NCBI RefSeq assembly: GCF_014284335.1
Contig: NZ_JACOGF010000005.1
Span: forward strand, 1 to 64,000
Origin: Undibacterium hunanense
GTDB lineage: Bacteria; Pseudomonadota; Gammaproteobacteria; Burkholderiales; Burkholderiaceae_D
Length of the DNA: 64,000 nt
Direction of reading: 5' to 3'
The number at the start of each line of letters is the position of its first letter. The stretch's first letter is position 1. A program made the translations under genes and the position numbers. A model generated the notes under the pieces. It did no database searches. It saw only the letters and a list, made by a program, of their open reading frames with translations, and had not been told where the DNA came from. Shown here one piece after another: positions 1 to 8,730 of the stretch.

Positions 1-971
1 TTAACTCTCTAAGGTCAGGAATTTTTATCATCCTCTGCACTATGCAGTAAGTCGGGAATGTTTACAACTGCTGAATAGTTACGCTTCGCCAAAGAAAGGA
101 ATCAAAGAAAGGCGACCGCAGACTCGCCCTTCGGGTGCTTACGCTACGCTTCAGCATAATTTGTGCGTCGCAAAAAATGGGAAGATCCGAAACTCGCTTC
201 GCTCAGACATCGGCTCTTCTGATTCCATTTTCTGTGAAGCACAAATTACATCGTCCCAAGCGGATTAAAGTCAAAAACAGAGTCAAAAACAACAGCAACA
301 GCAACGTCAATGCAGCCGAAACTTAAATTGTAATGAATACCGTTAATTAACCTGGGTTTTTGGGGTTGCTGTTGCTTTTGACGTTGAAGCTGTTTTTGAC
401 TTTGCTGCTGTTTTTGATCTTTGCAGTTCCGCTGTGGCGATGCCGTTTGTGCGGTACAGGAAATGGAAAAAGAAGGGCCGATGTTTGAGGTGTAGCAGGG
501 GTTTCGAGGTGTATGCACCTCGCCTGCGTAACGGCATGCGCTTGCAAACGCATGTTCCTAAAGCAAGGCCGCAGGCGAGTTTCGGACCTTCCCATTTTTT
601 GTATTGCACAAACGGGGACCCCGAAGGGGATGTTGGCAGGGTTTCGCAAAGCATGCTTTGCGCTGCCGACATCTAAGCCGCTTGCAAGCGGCGCAGTGGA
701 ATGCGACGCCGCGGGCGCATTCTTTTGCTTACTTTTCTTTGCAAGAAAAGAAAAGTGAGTAGCTGTCGGGCTACCCCCGACCAGCAATCGTAACTCAACG
801 AATATGGTGAATAAAAACGCTTTGCCAGAATATGCATTCAAAGTAAGGGCGACGCAGACTTGTCATTCCGATGCTTGCGCTATGCTCCGGCACATTTTTT
901 GTAATGTACAGAAAATGCTATGCCTCAGGCGGATTAACGTCCAAGTTAATTGCAAAGTCAAAATATCAGCA
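1..971. other. Gene-free, repeat-rich stretch
   Basis: No convincing gene is present; open frames here are short, overlap on both strands and resemble no family I know. The stretch consists of degenerate inverted and direct repeats. Short palindromes occur around 643-660 (cgcaaagcatgctttgcg), and a hairpin has arms 731-739 and 748-756. Copies of a motif like cccattttttgtattgcaca recur near 591, 893 and, inverted, near 161. It looks like the decayed remains of small non-autonomous elements. Confidence 0.6.
161..611. repeat. Inverted-repeat element remnant
   Basis: Positions 161-197 and 575-611 are inverted copies of one 37-bp sequence, matching at 32 of 37 positions by my alignment. Inside lie weaker inverted copies (about 222-247 against 448-475) and a CAA/AAC-rich arm (about 268-310) roughly complementary to 360-425. 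No transposase reading frame is enclosed. A degenerate MITE-like or REP-like composite is the likeliest explanation. Confidence 0.5.
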
Positions 972-1316
972 TTACCGCGACTTCCTCTTAAAAATACTCA
1001 CCACAATCAATACCAGCACCAGCGGTAACAAGAATGGTGAAAACACCATCAGGAACAGGCCGCCTATCAGTACGGCTATGCCTACCAGTAAAAACGATAC
1101 ACCGGCGATGACCAGGCCAACCATGATCATGGCGAAGACGACAGCGATGATGGCGACGGCGATGCCGGGCAGGGACATGCCGGTGCTGGAGAAGATGTCG
1201 AAGTCTTCCAGGTCCCAGTCCATGTTCAGGTCCATCGGCGTGTCGAGCATGTACCACACCAACAGCAAGAGTATGCAAAACAGCGTGAAGCGGGCGGAAG
1301 ACTTTTGTTCGGACAT
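972..1316 (-). CDS. Small multi-pass membrane protein, unknown
   Basis: A 114-residue protein of unrecognised family. One hydrophobic segment lies near the N-terminus (about residues 9-24). After an acidic stretch (DMNWDLED-like, about 30-42), two or three long Ile/Val/Leu-rich segments fill residues 50-108, followed by a basic KRKSR tail. The pattern indicates an inner-membrane protein with a cytoplasmic basic C-terminus. It lies 31 bp downstream of the prohibitin-like gene on the same strand, so the two may be co-transcribed and act together at the membrane. No strong ribosome binding site decides the start. Confidence 0.6.
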   Translation of the reverse strand: MSEQKSSARFTLFCILLLLVWYMLDTPMDLNMDWDLEDFDIFSSTGMSLPGIAVAIIAVVFAMIMVGLVIAGVSFLLVGIAVLIGGLFLMVFSPFLLPLVLVLIVVSIFKRKSR

Positions 1317-1347
1317 GGCTGGGCTCTGTTAACAATCAGGTGCGAAA

Positions 1348-2136
1348 TTATTTACCGATATTGAGAAAGGGGATTGCACCACCCGTTGTCGTGGGCAGGC
1401 GGCCATCCCATTTTTCTATCGCCTTGGCCTGATTCTCGGTTTCGCGCAGGCGCAATAATTCTGGTGTTACCTGCTGTCTTTGCAAGGCCAGTGCTTCGGC
1501 TTCAGCGCGGGCGCGGGATACTTTCTGTTTGGCTTCCACTTCTATCCTTTGCAGGTCGCGTTCGGCCTTCATTTTCAACTGGTCGGCGGTAGTTTTCGCT
1601 TCGATCGCTTCATTGAAGGTTTTGCTGAAGTTAAAATTCACGATGGAAAATTCATCCACGATCAGGCCATGCCTTGCCATGCGTTCTTTGAGTGCCAGCA
1701 CGATTTCATCACGTACCTGCGAGCGGCGTGAAATCAGTTCTTCAGCGGTGAACCTGGCAGTGACGGCTTTTACGGCTTCCTGTACGCTGGGGATGATGAT
1801 ACGCTCACCAGCCTCGTTACCCAGATCACGATAGACCGAGACCACAGCATCTGGCCTTACATGATAGTTGATGGCAATCTTGGTGTGTACGGTTTGCAAG
1901 TCTTTTGATGCGGCATCACCATCGCCTTCACCTTTTTGGATGGCGACCGACACCTTGTGCAGTTTTTGCGCTATCGGCCAGACAAAGTGTATGCCTTCGC
2001 TATATACCTCATCCGAGGGTTTGCCAAACGTGGTCAGCACGCCACGATGGCCAGCCGGGATGGTGGCAAAGGGATTCAAGAGAAACAGGATGACAATAAC
2101 CAGTAATGCCAGGCCAATTTTAGGAAGATTTTGCAT
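1348..2136 (-). CDS. Prohibitin-family (SPFH domain) membrane protein
   Basis: A 262-residue SPFH/prohibitin-like protein. An N-terminal transmembrane segment (about residues 6-24) is followed by the typical IPAGHRGVLTTFGK start of the SPFH domain, then a band-7 core to about residue 180 and a charged, Ala/Glu/Arg-rich coiled coil (about 185-235). Known relatives form large ring assemblies on the inner membrane and associate with proteases such as FtsH or with membrane microdomains. That role is inferred here. Length and architecture are normal for bacterial prohibitin homologues. The small membrane protein at 972-1316 follows directly. Confidence 0.85.
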   Translation of the reverse strand: MQNLPKIGLALLVIVILFLLNPFATIPAGHRGVLTTFGKPSDEVYSEGIHFVWPIAQKLHKVSVAIQKGEGDGDAASKDLQTVHTKIAINYHVRPDAVVSVYRDLGNEAGERIIIPSVQEAVKAVTARFTAEELISRRSQVRDEIVLALKERMARHGLIVDEFSIVNFNFSKTFNEAIEAKTTADQLKMKAERDLQRIEVEAKQKVSRARAEAEALALQRQQVTPELLRLRETENQAKAIEKWDGRLPTTTGGAIPFLNIGK

Positions 2137-2238
2137 GATGCGTGATTCCGGTTTCGTTAAGTGAAGACATCCGCAGTATAGGTGTACTTTGAATAACTGT
2201 TTCCGGTAATCGGAGGAAGAAACTACCGCTTCTGAAAA

Positions 2239-3276
2239 CTACAGTTTTTGAAAGTCGCGGTAAATGCCTGTCAGTGGCACATCCCCGATGTGCATGCTGG
2301 CGCGGTACATGCCTTCGGTATTGAAGGGCAGGACGATATTGCCCTGCCTGTCTATACCTATGACGCCACCACGCCCCTGCAATTGCGGCAGTTTTTCCAT
2401 CACGGTCTTGTATGCGGCCTGTTCCAGGCTCAGGCCGGTATAGTCCATCTGTGCTGCGATGTCATGCAGTGCCAGGCTGCGCATGAAGGCTTCGCCAGTG
2501 CCGGTGGCAGACAGGGCAGCAGTGCGGTTGTCTGCATAGCAGCCGGCACCCAGCATGGCCGTGTCGCCGACACGCCCTGGCAGTTTATTGGTCATGCCAC
2601 CTGTAGAGGTGGCTGCTGCCAGATTGCCATGCATGTCGAGTGCGACGGCACCAACGGTACCGAATTTTTTATCCGGATCCAGTGGTGCTGCTTCGGGTGT
2701 CATCTTGGGCGCTGTGCCTGGTGTTGTGTCTGAGGTTGTACCTGATTCAGCGGCCACTCTGTCGGCGTCGTGGTCGAGAAGCATACCGGCTTCCTGTCGT
2801 GCGCGCAGTAATTGCACATAACGCTGCTCGGTATGAAAGTAAGTGGCATCTTCTATTTGTGCACCATGCTTGCGGACGAACTGTTCAGCACCTGGTCCTA
2901 CCATCAACACGTGCGGGCTGTGCTCCATGACCATGCGCGCTGCCCGCACAGGGTTGCGCAGGTTTGTCACGCAGGCGACTGCACCGGCACGGCGATGTTG
3001 GCCGTCCATGATGGCAGCATCCATTTCTATCTGACCTGCACTGGTATATACCGAGCCTTTGCCCGCGTTGAACAGGGGGCAGTCTTCCAGCAGGCTGACT
3101 GCCACAGTAACGGCATCCAGCGCGCTGCCGCCGTCGGCCAGTATGCGTGCACCGGCAACTACGATGTCATGCAGGGCAGTCAGGTAAGTCTGTTCTTGTT
3201 CTGCCGTCAGTGAACTGCGCAAGATAGTACCGGCACCACCATGGATGGCGATGCCGGCAGATGCTTTGGTTTTCAT
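2239..3276 (-). CDS. iaaA: Isoaspartyl peptidase / L-asparaginase (Ntn hydrolase)
   Basis: A 345-residue type-2 asparaginase precursor. These enzymes cleave themselves before a conserved threonine, giving alpha and beta subunits that hydrolyse isoaspartyl dipeptides and asparagine in the cytoplasm. Visible signatures are IHGGAGT near the N-terminus, GKGSVYTSAGQIEMDAAIMDG in the alpha chain, and KKFGTVGAVALD with the presumed nucleophile Thr207. Behind that come STGGMTNKLPGRVGD and the GTGEAFMR motif. The linker before the cleavage site is Thr/Pro/Ala-rich, as usual. The RpiR regulator gene ends 15 bp upstream on the same strand, so the two probably form one transcript. Confidence 0.9.
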   Translation of the reverse strand: MKTKASAGIAIHGGAGTILRSSLTAEQEQTYLTALHDIVVAGARILADGGSALDAVTVAVSLLEDCPLFNAGKGSVYTSAGQIEMDAAIMDGQHRRAGAVACVTNLRNPVRAARMVMEHSPHVLMVGPGAEQFVRKHGAQIEDATYFHTEQRYVQLLRARQEAGMLLDHDADRVAAESGTTSDTTPGTAPKMTPEAAPLDPDKKFGTVGAVALDMHGNLAAATSTGGMTNKLPGRVGDTAMLGAGCYADNRTAALSATGTGEAFMRSLALHDIAAQMDYTGLSLEQAAYKTVMEKLPQLQGRGGVIGIDRQGNIVLPFNTEGMYRASMHIGDVPLTGIYRDFQKL

Positions 3277-3291
3277 CTTGAATACCCGCGT

Positions 3292-4239
3292 TCAGGCCGG
3301 GCGATCCATGTCGATGATCTTGCTGGCAGCAGCAGCCTGGGATTTGCGGCTGGTGGCGTTGGGTTCCTGATACAGCCATGGCAGCATGAACTTGGTCATC
3401 TCTGATGCTGCATGGACGGGCGCTTTGGCCTGATGGGCGACGGCGCTGCAAATGGCTTCAATCAGACACAGGGCAGCACCTTCGGAATTAGGCGAGAAAT
3501 TACGTCGGGTCTGCGCATACAGCGTGACATTCGCCAGCGATGCCAGGGGTGAACTAGGGGCGTCTGTCAGGGCCAGGATAGGCACACCCTTTTCACGCAA
3601 TTGCTGCAGGATGGTGACCACGTCTTCGGCATAGCGCGGGAAGGAAATGCCGATCACCAGGTCGCGCTCGGTATACTTGAATAATTGTCGCGCTACATTC
3701 GATGGCCCACCAGAACCCAGGGTGGATTGCACGGTGTTGCAGAAGGGGTCCAGGCTATGCGCCATCAAGCCGGCCAGGAAGGCGCTGGCGCCATAGCCGA
3801 CGATATAAATTCTTTCCGCATTCAGGATCTGGCGTACGGCATGGTTACACAAATCAGGCGCCAGGCCGCGGCGGGTGGCTTCCAGATTGGCCATGTCTTC
3901 ATTCAGAGAACTGGAAATGATTTCTGTGCTGGTGGCAGGGCGCTGGATTTCACTGCGCAGGTTGTCAATAGGGGCCAGCATGGCTTCGAAGCCATATACC
4001 AGTTCTGCACGAAATTGCGGATAGCCTTCAAATCCCAGCGCCCTGGCGAAACGATTCGCTGTTGCAACAGAGATACCGACTGCATTTGCCAGTTCATCGA
4101 TAGACATCGTGGCAGAGCGAAAAACATTCGACAGCACATAGTCTGCTGCTTTTCTATGTGCTTTTGACAAGCTCATATAGACCTTGCCTATGCGTGCATT
4201 AACAGTACCACCTAGTGCTTGCGTATCAGGACGATTCAT
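3292..4239 (-). CDS. MurR/RpiR-family transcriptional regulator with SIS domain
   Basis: A 315-residue regulator. An N-terminal RpiR helix-turn-helix (about residues 20-95; STMSIDELANAVGISVATANRFARALG) is followed by a SIS sugar-phosphate-binding domain (about 125-260; VGYGASAFLAGLMAHSLD and DLVIGISFPRYAEDVVTIL). Family members sense phosphosugars or related metabolites. Here the gene directly precedes the isoaspartyl peptidase, which suggests it controls that gene and itself. The true ligand cannot be read from sequence. The upstream region is AT-rich with ATCGAT-containing half sites that could be its operator. Confidence 0.85.
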   Translation of the reverse strand: MNRPDTQALGGTVNARIGKVYMSLSKAHRKAADYVLSNVFRSATMSIDELANAVGISVATANRFARALGFEGYPQFRAELVYGFEAMLAPIDNLRSEIQRPATSTEIISSSLNEDMANLEATRRGLAPDLCNHAVRQILNAERIYIVGYGASAFLAGLMAHSLDPFCNTVQSTLGSGGPSNVARQLFKYTERDLVIGISFPRYAEDVVTILQQLREKGVPILALTDAPSSPLASLANVTLYAQTRRNFSPNSEGAALCLIEAICSAVAHQAKAPVHAASEMTKFMLPWLYQEPNATSRKSQAAAASKIIDMDRPA

Positions 4240-4631
4240 ATCGACTGGCTTTTCTGGTGAAGTAGAAATGTAAATATAATTTCATCGATTTAAATTGTAA
4301 AGAAATGAATCGTGTCAAATCGATGATTGTCTCTCTCCGTACATATTTTGGATAAATCGCGCATTTAAGGAGAATTGTCAGAATAAACAAAAGACATCAA
4401 ATTTTGTTCTGAAATTAGACTTATTCGCTCAAGCTAATATGTGTACCAGAGGAAAGATTGCGATCACCAGTCAGGAGAGACCTTGGCTGGCATATGATTT
4501 ATATCAATTTCTGTGTGCTGAACGCTGTTTTTCCGGCTTTTTGGAGGAATTTGGCGAATGGATGGGCCAGTTTTGCTGGCTGGCCAGATAAACACGGATA
4601 GGTATTTATCTGGCATGGGTGCAACTGCTGA
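4240..4631. promoter_or_regulatory. Intergenic: RpiR promoter region and mnmA 3' flank
   Basis: No gene is seen. The half next to the RpiR gene (4255-4440) is strongly AT-rich and contains two inverted-looking copies around ATCGAT (atttcatcgattt near 4277 and aaatcgatgat near 4317). These are candidate autoregulatory sites. The half next to mnmA holds a 10-bp hairpin with arms 4583-4592 and 4605-4614. It lies just past the mnmA stop but lacks a clear U-tract. Confidence 0.4.
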
Positions 4632-5744
4632 TCAGCTTTCTGTGTGGGCGCGTGCAGCGACGTCGATAATACCACCACCCAGGCAGACATCACCATCGTA
4701 GAGGACGGCTGACTGTCCGGGCGTGACAGCCCATTGTGCCTGCGGGAAGGCGAGGGAAAAGCGTTGTTCGTCGCCATTGAACTCGCAGGCGACATCGGGC
4801 TGGCGATAACGTGTCTTGGCAGACAGGTCACCTGCCTGTGGTGCATGGCCTGCCACCCAGCTCACCTGTCCGGCTTCCAGCGATTCTGACAACAGCCATG
4901 GATGGTCATGCCCCTGTACCGCGTAGAGGGTGTTGGCTGTGACATCTTTTTTCGCTACATACCAGGCGTCACTGCTGCCATCGGCATTCTGATGGGATTT
5001 GATACCGCCTATGCCTATGCCTTTTCTTTGGCCCAGCGTATAGAAGCTCAGGCCCACGTGCTGGCCTATGATTTCACCTTCAGGCGTCTGGATGTCGCCC
5101 GGCTTGTAGGACAGATAACGATTCAAAAATTCACGGAAAGGACGTTCACCGATGAAACAGATGCCGGTGGAATCTTTTTTCTTTGCATTGGGCAGTTGCA
5201 ACTGTTCGGCAATCTTGCGCACTTCGGTCTTGTGGATTTCACCGAGGGGGAAGAGGGTATTTGCCAATTGCTGCTGGTTCAGCCTGTGCAGGAAATAGCT
5301 TTGGTCCTTGCTGGCATCCATTGCCTTCAATAACTGGAACTGGCCATTCATTTCGCGCACGCGCGCATAGTGACCGGTGGCGATGTAATCGGCACCCAGC
5401 TTCATCGCATGGTCAAGAAAAGCCTTGAACTTGATTTCGGCATTGCACAGTACGTCCGGATTGGGCGTGCGGCCAGCCTGGTATTCACGCAGGAACTCTG
5501 CGAAGACACGGTCCTTGTATTCGCTGGCAAAATTGACGGCTTCGATATCGACACCGACCACGTCGGCAACGCTGACTGCGTCGATCCAGTCTTCACGGGT
5601 CGAGCAGTATTCGGAATCGTCATCGTCTTCCCAGTTTTTCATGAACAGGCCGATGACTTCGTAGCCCTGTTCTTTCAGCAGCCAGGCGGATACCGAAGAA
5701 TCCACACCACCAGACATACCGATTACGACTTTTTTCTTGCTCAT
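4632..5744 (-). CDS. mnmA: tRNA-specific 2-thiouridylase
   Basis: A 370-residue enzyme that thiolates uridine-34 of Lys, Glu and Gln tRNAs, taking sulfur from the IscS/Tus relay and using ATP. The N-terminal PP-loop SGGVDSS (about residues 11-17) is clear. The catalytic cysteines are visible in [11 protein letters not shown] and [12 protein letters not shown], and the GHYAR substrate loop lies between them. The C-terminal beta-barrel ends normally, and total length is normal for the family. Its start overlaps the nudJ stop (TAATG), so it is translationally coupled to nudJ, the same neighbour pair as in Escherichia coli. Confidence 0.97.
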   Translation of the reverse strand: MSKKKVVIGMSGGVDSSVSAWLLKEQGYEVIGLFMKNWEDDDDSEYCSTREDWIDAVSVADVVGVDIEAVNFASEYKDRVFAEFLREYQAGRTPNPDVLCNAEIKFKAFLDHAMKLGADYIATGHYARVREMNGQFQLLKAMDASKDQSYFLHRLNQQQLANTLFPLGEIHKTEVRKIAEQLQLPNAKKKDSTGICFIGERPFREFLNRYLSYKPGDIQTPEGEIIGQHVGLSFYTLGQRKGIGIGGIKSHQNADGSSDAWYVAKKDVTANTLYAVQGHDHPWLLSESLEAGQVSWVAGHAPQAGDLSAKTRYRQPDVACEFNGDEQRFSLAFPQAQWAVTPGQSAVLYDGDVCLGGGIIDVAARAHTES

Positions 5745-6232
5745 TATTGATGTTCCAAGTTTCCAAGTGCGCTTGGATGGGTAAACAACAGGGATAGCGG
5801 CGCATGCTGCCCCTGCAAATAATCATTGATGCACTGCATGACCAGAGGGCTGCGATGCCTGTCCTGTGATGCCAGCAAGTCGGCATAACTCATCCACACG
5901 GTGCGCAGGATGCCGGTATCAAGCGGCCTGTCCTGCGCTGCGCCCAGTTCCCCGCTGAAGGCAAAGCGCAGGTAAGTCACGGCTTCACCCGTTGTGGGGG
6001 AAATGAAACGTGACATATACGTACCGATCAGTCCGGTAGGTGTGAAAGCGTGCGCGGTTTCTTCCAGTGTTTCGCGGATGACAGCCTGTTCCAGCGATTC
6101 GTTGGGGTCCAGATGACCGGCAGGTTGATTGATGCGGATACCGTCAGGTGTTTCTTCTTCAATCATGAAAAACTGTTGGTCGCGTTCGATAATTGCGGCT
6201 ACAGTGACGGAGGGTTTCCAAATGGCAGACAT
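5744..6232 (-). CDS. nudJ: Nudix hydrolase NudJ
   Basis: A 162-residue Nudix hydrolase. NudJ removes phosphate from nucleoside di/triphosphates and from HMP-pyrophosphate (established for E. coli). The [12 protein letters not shown] start, [13 protein letters not shown] and the Nudix box with the RETLEETAH ending all match the NudJ subgroup. The glycine that usually ends the box is replaced, as the residues after EE are TAH. I chose the ATG at 6232, preceded by a GGGAAA ribosome site; an in-frame ATG eight codons upstream (6256) lacks one. The stop codon overlaps the mnmA start. Confidence 0.92.
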   Translation of the reverse strand: MSAIWKPSVTVAAIIERDQQFFMIEEETPDGIRINQPAGHLDPNESLEQAVIRETLEETAHAFTPTGLIGTYMSRFISPTTGEAVTYLRFAFSGELGAAQDRPLDTGILRTVWMSYADLLASQDRHRSPLVMQCINDYLQGQHAPLSLLFTHPSALGNLEHQ

Positions 6233-6773
6233 AGCATTTCCCGGTAAGTCCGACATTTTACTTTGCCGTCAGATTTTGTGTGGCAATCCAGCAAATTTGA
6301 GACCGAATTAGCTAATGCGTAATTTATCTATGGCCTGATTGCAGACAGCAAAATTCCTGATTTTTTAATTTGCACCAAACTGATGCGGCTTGAAGAGTTT
6401 TCTTTAAGTGACTGTTTTTAATAAAGAAATAAATAATTCCATGCTTCCTGATGCCGGGCGACATCCTGAAATTTGCGTCGTGAAAATCATAAAATAAAGA
6501 AAAACGAACGGTTGTGCTAAAAAACAATTTGCGTGTAATATCGTTGTCGAATACTAAATGTAAGATTCGGGTAAGAATTGTATAAGTTGTCATACAACTG
6601 GGTCCGACAAAATTAGTCTTGAGGCCAGAGCCTGCCCTTGGCCTCATCAGTGCAGAATCATGGGTACCGCATTATCAGTACGGAATTATCAGTACGACCA
6701 GTACGGAATGATCAGCATCTAATGATCAGCACGGAATTTATTCACCGAATTTATTCACATCAGGGAGCAATCT
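6233..6773. promoter_or_regulatory. Divergent intergenic region nudJ / pntAa
   Basis: No supported gene. The middle (about 6330-6600) is AT-rich and must contain the promoters of nudJ (minus) and the transhydrogenase operon (plus), although I cannot name convincing -35/-10 pairs. The pntAa-proximal part (6671-6761) is an imperfect tandem array, listed separately. A gggagc ribosome-site-like stretch precedes the pntAa start at 6774. Confidence 0.4.
6671..6761. repeat. Imperfect 13-15 bp tandem array in the pntAa leader
   Basis: Units such as attatcagtacgga (6671-6684), a near copy at 6685-6699, atgatcagcatcta (6708-6721), atgatcagcacgga (6722-6735) and atttattcaccga (6736-6748) follow one another with drift in the sequence. 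The array ends about 12 bp before the pntAa start codon, so it forms the mRNA leader. Confidence 0.65.
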
Positions 6774-7889
6774 ATGAAAATCGGCATTCCCGCCGAGTCA
6801 CGGCCGGGGGAGACGCGTGTTGCGGCAACCCCAGAAACCATAAAAAAATATGTCGCCGCCAAACACCAGGTCATCGTGCAGTCTGGTGCTGGCGTAGCTT
6901 CCAGCATTACCGACGAAGCCTACCAGGCGGCTGGTGCTGAAATCGGCACGGCAGCCGATGCACTTGGCGCCGAGCTGGTTTTGAAAGTGCGTGCGCCAGA
7001 TGCAGATGAACGTGCGCTGATGAAATCGGGCACAGTGCTGGTCGGTATGCTCAATCCTTTTGACGCAGACAATATTGCGGCAATGGCCACACACGGCCTG
7101 TCCGCATTTGCACTCGAGGCTGCACCGCGCATTACCCGTGCGCAGTCGCTCGACGTCTTGTCTTCGCAAGCCAATATCGCCGGTTACAAGGCTGTCATGT
7201 TGGCCGCCAATACCTATCAACGCTTCATGCCCATGCTGATGACAGCGGCTGGCACGGTCAAGGCTGCACGTGTATTGATCATGGGTGTGGGTGTGGCCGG
7301 CTTGCAAGCGATTGCCACAGCCAAGCGCCTGGGTGCAGTGATTGAAGCATCCGATGTACGTCCTCCAGTGAAAGAACAGGTTGAATCCCTGGGTGCGAAA
7401 TTTATTGATGTGCCGTATGAAACCGATGAAGAACGCGAAATCGCCAAAGGTGTGGGCGGTTATGCCCGCCCCATGCCGGCAGCATGGATGACAAGGCAGG
7501 CAGCTCTCGTGCATGAACGTGCCAAGCTGGCAGACATCATCATCACCACGGCATTGATTCCAGGTCGCAAGGCACCAATCCTGATCTCGGAAGAAACCGT
7601 CAAGGCCATGAAACCAGGCTCAGTCATCGTCGATATGGCGGTAGAGCAGGGCGGCAATTGCCCCTTGTCTGAACTTAACAAGACCGTCACCAAATATGGC
7701 GTACACATCATCGGCGAGCCTAACCTGGCGACCCTGGTGGCCGCCGATGCATCAGCCCTGTATTCCCGTAATGTGCTGGATTTTTTGAAGCTCATCATCG
7801 ACAAGGATGCTGCGCTGGCGATTAATCGTGAAGATGAAATCGTCGCCGCCACCCTGGTGTGTTCGGCTGGTGAAGTCCTGAAGAAATAA
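6774..7889 (+). CDS. pntAa: NAD(P) transhydrogenase subunit alpha part 1 (domain I)
   Basis: A 371-residue soluble NAD(H)-binding domain I of the proton-translocating transhydrogenase, which uses the proton motive force to reduce NADP+ with NADH. The N-terminal alanine-dehydrogenase-like motif (GIPAESRPGETRVAATPE) and the dinucleotide-binding loop MGVGVAGLQAIATAKRLGA (about residues 166-184) are clear, followed by ASDVRPPVKEQVESLGA. It lacks the membrane segments of E. coli PntA, which here are encoded separately at 8419-8730. So the enzyme has the three-subunit form. It is first in an operon with panD, pntAb and pntB. Confidence 0.96.
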   Translation: MKIGIPAESRPGETRVAATPETIKKYVAAKHQVIVQSGAGVASSITDEAYQAAGAEIGTAADALGAELVLKVRAPDADERALMKSGTVLVGMLNPFDADNIAAMATHGLSAFALEAAPRITRAQSLDVLSSQANIAGYKAVMLAANTYQRFMPMLMTAAGTVKAARVLIMGVGVAGLQAIATAKRLGAVIEASDVRPPVKEQVESLGAKFIDVPYETDEEREIAKGVGGYARPMPAAWMTRQAALVHERAKLADIIITTALIPGRKAPILISEETVKAMKPGSVIVDMAVEQGGNCPLSELNKTVTKYGVHIIGEPNLATLVAADASALYSRNVLDFLKLIIDKDAALAINREDEIVAATLVCSAGEVLKK

Positions 7890-7904
7890 GCAGCCGAGTA
7901 AAGT

Positions 7905-7932
7905 TTCAAGATTCAAGATTTAAGATTTAAGA
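7905..7932. repeat. 7-bp tandem repeat between pntAa and panD
   Basis: Four consecutive 7-bp units, ttcaaga twice and tttaaga twice, followed by a run of seven T. The run lies in the 73-bp gap between pntAa and panD. There is no stem before the T-run, so I do not call a terminator. Confidence 0.8.
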
Positions 7933-7962
7933 TTTTTTTAAGTATCAGAAAGTAGAAAGACC

Positions 7963-8328
7963 ATGCAAAGAAATATGCTCCGCGCCAAAATTCATCGCGC
8001 AACTGTGACCCAGTGTGACCTGCACTACGAAGGATCGTGCGGTATAGATGAAGATCTGCTCGACGCTGCCAACATCATCGAAAACGAACAGATAGAGCTG
8101 TATAACGTCAACAACGGTGAACGCTTTTCCACCTATGCCATCAAGGGCAAACGTGGTAGCGGTGAAATCTCACTGAATGGCGCTGCAGCCCGCCGCGTAC
8201 AACTGGGCGATTTGATGATTATCTGTACCTATGCGCCGATGACAGAAGAAGAAGCAAAAGCGTATAAACCGAATGTCGTTTTTGTGAATGGCAAGAATCA
8301 GATCACCAGTATTAAAGAGTATAAATAA
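7963..8328 (+). CDS. panD: Aspartate 1-decarboxylase
   Basis: A 121-residue pyruvoyl-dependent enzyme that makes beta-alanine from aspartate for pantothenate and coenzyme A. The proenzyme cleaves between Gly24 and Ser25 in YEGSCGID, where Ser25 becomes the pyruvoyl group. The [20 protein letters not shown] start and the [11 protein letters not shown] and [12 protein letters not shown] motifs are all present at normal length. Its position is unusual: it sits between pntAa and pntAb, 73 bp after the first and 90 bp before the second, in the same direction. It is therefore likely transcribed with the transhydrogenase. Confidence 0.96.
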   Translation: MQRNMLRAKIHRATVTQCDLHYEGSCGIDEDLLDAANIIENEQIELYNVNNGERFSTYAIKGKRGSGEISLNGAAARRVQLGDLMIICTYAPMTEEEAKAYKPNVVFVNGKNQITSIKEYK

Positions 8329-8418
8329 CGTAGCCGGGGCAGGCAGCATGCAAAATCTTGTTTGCTCCTTGTCCACCTAGCGATTTGCATGTCTCAATCC
8401 AATTAAAGAGAGGACATC

Positions 8419-8730
8419 ATGGAAGTTAGTCATACCCTTACCAACCTCATCATATTCGTGCTGGCAATTTATGTCGGTTACCACGTGGTGTGGACAGTAA
8501 CACCGGCCCTGCACACGCCTTTGATGGCTGTGACGAATGCCATTTCTGCCATCATCATCGTTGGTGCCATGCTGGCTGCCGGCCTGACCGAAGGCGTACT
8601 GGCCCAGGTCATGGGCACGGTTGCCGTGGCACTGGCGGCAGTGAATGTATTCGGCGGTTTTCTGGTGACCCAGAGAATGCTGGAAATGTTCAAGAAAAAA
8701 GAGCCTAAAGCACCGAAGGAGGACAAATAA
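8419..8730 (+). CDS. pntAb: NAD(P) transhydrogenase subunit alpha part 2 (membrane)
   Basis: A 103-residue membrane subunit corresponding to the C-terminal membrane part of E. coli PntA. Three hydrophobic segments are visible (about residues 8-30, 37-60 and 62-85), then a lysine-rich tail (KKKEPKAPKEDK). Together with PntB it forms the proton channel. The gene overlaps pntB by one base (TAATG), which implies translational coupling. An aggac ribosome site precedes the start. Confidence 0.93.
   Translation: MEVSHTLTNLIIFVLAIYVGYHVVWTVTPALHTPLMAVTNAISAIIIVGAMLAAGLTEGVLAQVMGTVAVALAAVNVFGGFLVTQRMLEMFKKKEPKAPKEDK

Noticed and set aside
347-841. Overlapping open frames on both strands near the window start
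   Set aside because: All consist of repeat sequence, low-complexity Lys/Gln/Ser or Pro/Arg runs, and none has a proper start site.
6324-6647. A 107-codon open frame (minus) between nudJ and pntAa
   Set aside because: It lies in AT-rich promoter DNA, has mixed composition and no ribosome site. It is probably spurious.
7905-7940. Possible terminator between pntAa and panD because of the T-run
   Set aside because: There is no GC-rich stem before the T-run. The A/T-rich 7-bp repeat explains it.
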